From Terramyces sp. JEL0728 (lineage: Eukaryota; Chytridiomycota; Chytridiomycetes; Rhizophydiales; Terramycetaceae), in contig JADIIU010000176.1 of the NCBI GenBank assembly GCA_027603945.1, forward strand, positions 1 to 22,414: a DNA stretch of 22,414 nucleotides, written 5' to 3'. Under the pieces are notes generated by a model, which was not told the DNA's origin, did no database searches, and saw only the letters and a program-made list of their open reading frames with translations. Numbering within the stretch: the first letter of the stretch is position 1; every line of letters begins with the position of its first letter. Positions 17,801 through 22,414 of this stretch are shown piece by piece. A program made the translations under genes and the position numbers.

Positions 17801-20800
17801 CTGCTGCCACAGATAGCTGGTTGGACATTCTGTATACCAAAGGAAGAGATTTGACCGATAACGAATTATTTGATCTTGTCAGCGAAAACAGGAGTATGTC
17901 AAAGAGTTTGGAAGAGTATGGACAGCAAAAGAGCACCTCCATCACAACTGCCAAGCGATTGGCAGAGCTATTGGGAGATCAAATGGTAAAGGATAGAGGC
18001 TTGAATTGCAAGTTTGTTATCGTTTCCAAGCCAGCAGATGCACCTGTCAGCGAAAGAGCAATCCCAATCGCAATCTTTCAATCGGACGAATCAGTTAAGC
18101 GCCATTATTTACGCAAATGGCTAAAAGACACTGCTATTCAAGATGAAGATATTCGCGATTTAATTGATTGGGAATACTACTTGGAAAGATTTGGTGGTGT
18201 TATTCAAAAGCTAATCACCATTCCAGCTGCAGCACAAAACGTTGAAAATCCTATTCCGCGAATTAAACATCCCGATTGGTTGCTCAAGCGATTATCCATC
18301 CGTGATGATAAAATGAAACAGATCTCAATTACTGATATGTTTGCACGGACTGAAAAGCCAGTGTTCGAAGCAACGGACCAGGATAACGAAAATATTGTCG
18401 ATATTGAAGAACTTGCAACGACAAAAACTGTTCGCTTGGCAAATGGAAAGAGACACATTAAAACGCAGCTAGAACCGTTGACCAGAAAGAAAAAAAAGAG
18501 AAAGCATCTGCCTCCGGCTACAGTATCCGATAATCCACATTGTCCTTTCAGTGAATATACAAATTGGCTTCAGCACCAAAAGAAGATTTGGTTCAAGAGA
18601 TTGGCAGTTAACAAGCAAATATCTCAGTCGAAAAAGAAAAAAGGTATCTCTTCATTCTTCACTTCAACAATTGATATATTGAAAAGCCAGTGTTGGGAAA
18701 TATTGCAAATATCTGAAACTGATAGTTTCGGAGTGTTTAGAGTATTTGCTATCATCAATGACCAATTAGAATCCTTTGAACTGGAGATTCCGCGCATTAT
18801 TATTGCGAATTGCAAAACTTTAGATCCAACCTTTTTGCATAACCCAGATATCTTTGCCAAAAAAATCAACCGGACCTTACCAAGAAACCACTCTCCTCTC
18901 CATCTTTTCCAGCTGGAAATGACCGAGTATTTCTACAAGAGCAATCCAAGTTTATTTTCCACGGTATTGACAGAAAAAGAAATTGCTGGCATTTATGAAA
19001 CTCAAGTTCCGTTAATTCTTCGTGGACTTTTAAATTTGGGGACTTTTCTTGAACTGGCAGATCCTAATCAGATGTTTGACAGATCCATGCTACTTAAACT
19101 GGACCAAGTATCCAAAGTAACGAAGCCCCGAAAAAAGTATTTGCAGAAGGGGATTTTCAATTCGGCGCTCTTGTACCATTGCCAAACTACCAATAGGCAA
19201 ATGTTTGCGTTGTATGTCCCATTCTCGGAAACTTTGCAGGTATTCTTTGTAGATCCAGGAAATAACGTTGATGCAATACCTAATATCAAGAGATTGTACA
19301 GCACTGCATTTGAAAGCAGCATTTCAAATAGAGAACAAGACGCAGAACTGTTTTTTGAATATTCTGAAAATATTAAAGTTGAAGCAACAGTGTATACAAA
19401 CGAAAAGGAAGCCCACAGCCAACTCAACAGCATCCTGTTGGATATCAAAACCCAAAGCAAAATGCCTCTTGTGCTAGCTATTCAGTCCCCAAAGAGCACC
19501 AAATACTTTAGACAAAATGATTTATCGGCTCTATATGAACTGCCGGTTTTGAATGTGCCAATACATAAATCCGATTCCGCTTTCCCTGCTATTGGCTGGC
19601 AAGCATTTGCTGTAAACCGAATGTTTGGCCATCTATTCCACATTTCAGAATTCATTTGTGAAAGAATTGATATTGCCCGATACTCTGACATCCCATTGTG
19701 CAACATTGAATATGATTATGCTATATATCTGTCTGACCTGGCATTTGCACGGATCTTGGTTCGCACCGATAATGTGCTGTGGTGTTCTGCATCTTCTAAG
19801 CCGGATTTAGGCGGGAAGGAAAATGAAGATAATTCGTGCAATTCCTTGGATATCGAAAATCCAGAGGTGAACAACAAAGGTGCTTATGACTCAATCTGTA
19901 TTGAGTTGGGATTATGGGATTTATCGCTCAATACATTGATAAAATCCATGGATCAAAACGGCGAGCTTATCAGCGCTGCAGCTGCACCATCAAAAGCCAG
20001 TATACATTTACTGGATGCGCACTTTTCAGCGGATAACTTGAACACCAAAACGGACTCTGATCAGTCCCCACACAATGCAATCGCTTCAATTAGAACTTTG
20101 GTCAAGAGTTGGTTGGCGGATTTAAGAAAAGGAAATCGGTTTGCATCTCATTTCTTGGAGCATTTACATCGATGGATTACCACTAACTCTGCATACTTTT
20201 ATGATGGGCTCATAGTTTCTCATATCCATACGTTAATGACAAGGAACTTTAGTGCATTGCTTGAAGAATTCGACCAGCTTGGATCCAGTGTGGTTTACGC
20301 TTCATTCGACAAGCTAGTTTTGGCAACCTCCAAAAAATCATTGTCTGCTGGCATTGGGTATATAAGCTATGTACTGGCGTCAATCTCAAAGAATCCAGAA
20401 TTTATGCATTTAGAAATCAAACCAACGGGGTTTTACGACTATTTGTTGTGGTGTGACCAGTTCAATTTTGGAAGCTTAGCTTTCCAAGACGTGGAAAGCA
20501 TTGAATCATCGAATAATGAATCAACAGTGGATATGAAATGGAACATCTCTGATTTTCTCCCATCTCAAGTTCGTACTTCATTCCTAAAAACAATTGCGGA
20601 ATTCTTGTACATGGTTCGAGAATTCAAAAGCCAAGAACTCTGTTTGGAAGAAAATCTAAATTCTTTAATTGATATGGAGCTCAAGCGAAAGCTATTTTCT
20701 TTAGTTGAAAGTTTACACAGAAAACGTCTTCTGGACGAGGATTTGAATCCTGAAACTGCATATACATTCCCTAAACTTCCAGGCATATGTCGCAATCTGC

Positions 20801-21360
20801 ATAACCCAGCACTAGAATTCATCAAAATGGTTGCAATGGTGTTTTCATTGGACAGGAAACTTGAAATCAAGGTTCGTGTGATGAAAAGGGATCTTTTAAA
20901 ATTGATCGACATCAAGGAATTCAGCAGAGATGCAGTGTTCCATTATCCATGCGAAAAGTATATACTACCGCAAATTATTTGCGAATTCTGCAATCACTGT
21001 TGCGATCTGGACCTCACTCGAAAAACTGAGTTAAATGCAGATGAAAACATCACCGAAAGAAGCTTTTTAGGTTGTGAAGGGTGTGGAATGATGTATGACA
21101 AGGAAGATATTGAACAGAGGTTGATTGAGCAGGTCGCATTGCTGTTGACAAAATGGCAGCTGCAGGATCTGCAATGTAAAAAGTGCAAGATGATTAAAGC
21201 TGAAGAACTAAAGAACCAGTGCTATAGATGCACGGGGGAGCTGGCAACAGTGTTGGATAGGAGCCGTTTCGAACGGCAGCTTGTCGTGCTGGGCAACCTT
21301 GCTGACTATTTCCATTTAGAGATGTTACAAGACGTAATTAAATTTATCACAATCGTATAA
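14847..21360 (+). CDS. POL2: DNA polymerase epsilon catalytic subunit
   Basis: Exons 14847-15197, 15218-15395, 15415-15623, 15643-16774, 16795-17124, 17147-17556, 17578-21360; introns of 20, 19, 19, 20, 22 and 21 bp (phases 0, 1, 0, 1, 1, 0) give 2130 aa, slightly short of yeast (2222). Leading-strand replicase. Exonuclease: FDIETTKL (D218, E220), [16 protein letters not shown]. Polymerase: motif [10 protein letters not shown] (D568), motif [19 protein letters not shown], motif C ELDTDG (D800, D802). The core Fe-S cysteines are present (TCASC...TCQRK, later VCQREN). The inactive C-terminal polymerase repeat and the two C-terminal zinc-type motifs (CEFCNHCC...CEGC; CKKCK...CYRC) are intact, so the protein looks functional. 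QISITDMF (about nt 18320) is a degenerate PIP-like motif. Start: the first ATG before the conserved [12 protein letters not shown]; upstream codons lack ATG. All introns lie in the first 2.7 kb; exon 7 is 3.8 kb. Confidence 0.98.
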
Positions 21361-21364
21361 TAAA
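21359..21364 (+). terminator. Poly(A) signal AATAAA overlapping the POL2 stop codon
   Basis: Stop TAA (21358-21360) is followed by TAAA, giving TAATAAA, the same arrangement as in the left-edge zinc-finger gene. Confidence 0.5.
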
Positions 21365-21709
21365 TTAGTCATAATACCATTGCGTCATTCCACTAAGCAT
21401 TTTCCTTCTTTCATATCTGAATCACGGGCTCACCATCCAAATATTTGCTTTTAATTTCATCTCTATGGGAACCACTCAATTAAAAACGTGAACACCAAGA
21501 TAAACACACTTTTTCTTTCTCTGTCCAACGATTTCTAGTTGATAGTGATAATATTTTTGGGGTTTCCAGGTTGTGCTGGATCGGGGCTTTGAATCGGGCT
21601 CTTTGATTGGAGTTTTACAGGGGCCTGGACAAAAGCTTACGAGCAAGTGACAAATAACTCACAAATGATATAAAAGCATCCGGCTAGAAGAGACGCTATC
21701 AAAACAAAG
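21365..21709 (+). promoter_or_regulatory. Upstream region of the secreted globin-like gene, with TATA and inverted CCAAT
   Basis: TATAAAA lies at 21669-21675, 35 bp before the ATG at 21710, and ATTGG (CCAAT on the other strand) at 21606-21610. Near it an imperfect direct repeat, GGGCTTTGAAT then GGGCTCTTTGATT, spans about 21584-21608. No other gene of the window has so clear a TATA box, which fits strong or stage-specific expression. No ORF or RNA gene is seen here. Confidence 0.5.
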
Positions 21710-22414
21710 ATGTTTATATCTGCAAAGGTCACTCTCCTACTCTTAATTACTCCATTTACTGCCGCACAGCAGCAATCTTTGTGTGATAAATACACTACTG
21801 CTCTCTTCAAGGACAACACCGAAGATAACCAACTGAAGCTGCTTACAACTCTTGTTAACCGTGTTGTTGGGGGTAACTTTACGGCAACTCCAAACAACCA
21901 GCCGGTTACTGGAATTTTGGTCAAGGGAACTATTAATGGTGAGCCAGTGGATATGCTTCCAAAGTTTATTGGTACATCTGGCCCTACCACTAACATCAAC
22001 GGCGTTGCTACCGCTGGAATCAACTTTTTGGACGGCGGTGGTGCTGATGCTCTCAAGAAAGGTCTCCCTGCGAGCGACCCTAATACCAGGCAATTCAAAT
22101 TGCTCACTCACTTGTACGGTGTCTTTGGTTCTCTGACTGGCTGTTCCAAGATGGGCGGATCTGTATTCCCAAACTATGCTGGAAACCCTTCAATGACAGA
22201 TACTCACAGATTCATGAACATCAACAAACCAACATTGGACTTTTTCATTGACCAAGTTGGACAAGCTGCAATCTCTCTCGGTGTTACTAAAGACGATGCT
22301 ACCGCTGTTGGTGGTGCATTAAATGCCTTATTCAATACTCAATGTGCAAAGCCAACCCAACTGACTCCTCAATCTCAGCCATTACCTCAAGGTTTCTGCT
22401 TTGGATCTGGTTGC
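21710..22414 (+). CDS. Secreted truncated-haemoglobin-like protein, 5' part (cut by right edge)
   Basis: The frame is open from the ATG to the end of the window, 235 codons, no stop reached. Residues 1-19 are a clear signal peptide (basic Lys6, LLLLI core, cleavage near FTAA-QQQ). The mature part has cysteines at 25, 145, 212, 230 and 235 and a Pro/Gln-rich stretch from about 214. Residues 128-210 follow the helix E to H pattern of truncated haemoglobins: a helix ending in Gly (KLLTHLYGVFG), then Y-x-G-x-x-S-M-x3-H-x-F-M-N-I with H166 in the position of the proximal haem ligand, then FFIDQVGQAAISLGVTKDD. Whether haem is bound is not shown. Codons favour GGT, GCT, ACT, AAC and AAG, suggesting high expression. 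It could instead belong to an unrelated secreted helical family. Intron presence cannot be excluded beyond the edge. Confidence 0.6.
   Translation, partial: MFISAKVTLLLLITPFTAAQQQSLCDKYTTALFKDNTEDNQLKLLTTLVNRVVGGNFTATPNNQPVTGILVKGTINGEPVDMLPKFIGTSGPTTNINGVATAGINFLDGGGADALKKGLPASDPNTRQFKLLTHLYGVFGSLTGCSKMGGSVFPNYAGNPSMTDTHRFMNINKPTLDFFIDQVGQAAISLGVTKDDATAVGGALNALFNTQCAKPTQLTPQSQPLPQGFCFGSGC

Noticed and set aside
1..22414. Frameshift errors or pseudogenes as the cause of the broken frames
   Set aside because: Every break coincides with a GT...AG segment of 19-22 bp with a branch-like motif; random indels would not do this 26 times.
1..22414. tRNA, rRNA, transposon, CRISPR or tandem satellite sequences
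   Set aside because: I saw no cloverleaf with a T-loop, no rRNA core motifs, no transposase or reverse-transcriptase ORF and no regular repeats.

Overview
The window is eukaryotic nuclear DNA with fungal-type genes and very little spare sequence: about eleven protein genes in 22.4 kb, most gaps 100-250 bp, no rRNA or tRNA seen. A near full-length CFAP206 (radial-spoke/axoneme protein) implies an organism that makes a motile flagellum. Together with fungal- or animal-like PIG-A/GPI3, Pol epsilon and Dug1-type M20 peptidase genes, this points to a zoosporic early-diverging fungus or close relative (chytrid, aphelid, rozellid or similar). The exact lineage cannot be fixed from the sequence and is inference.

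The main discovery is the splicing architecture. Reading frames of conserved proteins are interrupted again and again by GT...AG gaps of only 19-22 bp. I could place 26 such introns in eight genes: 12 of 19 bp, 11 of 20 bp, 2 of 21 bp and 1 of 22 bp. In the well-known families, removing them restores the expected protein across the junction (for example GAR-CVELD in phospholipase C, MIDGQ-GYLITN in Pol epsilon, YYTR-VTIDR in Pol epsilon). Most end in a TAAY branch-like motif only 3-5 nt before the end of the intron. No longer intron was needed anywhere. Gene finders with a usual minimum intron length would break each of these genes into fragments. A second sign of compaction is that AATAAA overlaps or touches the stop codon in six of ten terminating genes.

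Layout, left to right: the 3' end of a C2H2 zinc-finger gene (+); a related gene with an altered finger and a repeated RxxS tail (+); a PI-specific phospholipase C without PH domain (+); an orphan seven-transmembrane protein (-); a 676-bp divergent gap; PIG-A/GPI3, first GPI-anchor glycosyltransferase (+); a membrane-anchored FAD amine-oxidase-like protein (+); a Rad5/Rad16-like SNF2 ATPase with a PCNA-binding motif (+); CFAP206 (-), whose 3' end overlaps the SNF2 gene tail to tail; a Dug1/CNDP2 metallopeptidase (-); the DNA polymerase epsilon catalytic subunit POL2 (+); and the 5' part of a secreted protein resembling truncated haemoglobin (+), cut by the right edge.

The genes do not form a pathway. 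Themes are replication and repair (POL2, SNF2), the cell surface and signalling (PLC, 7TM, PIG-A), the flagellum (CFAP206) and secreted or membrane redox-type proteins (amine oxidase, globin-like). Stops in the ten terminating genes are TAA (8) or TGA (2), never TAG, and no in-frame TAG occurs in an exon, so the standard code fits.
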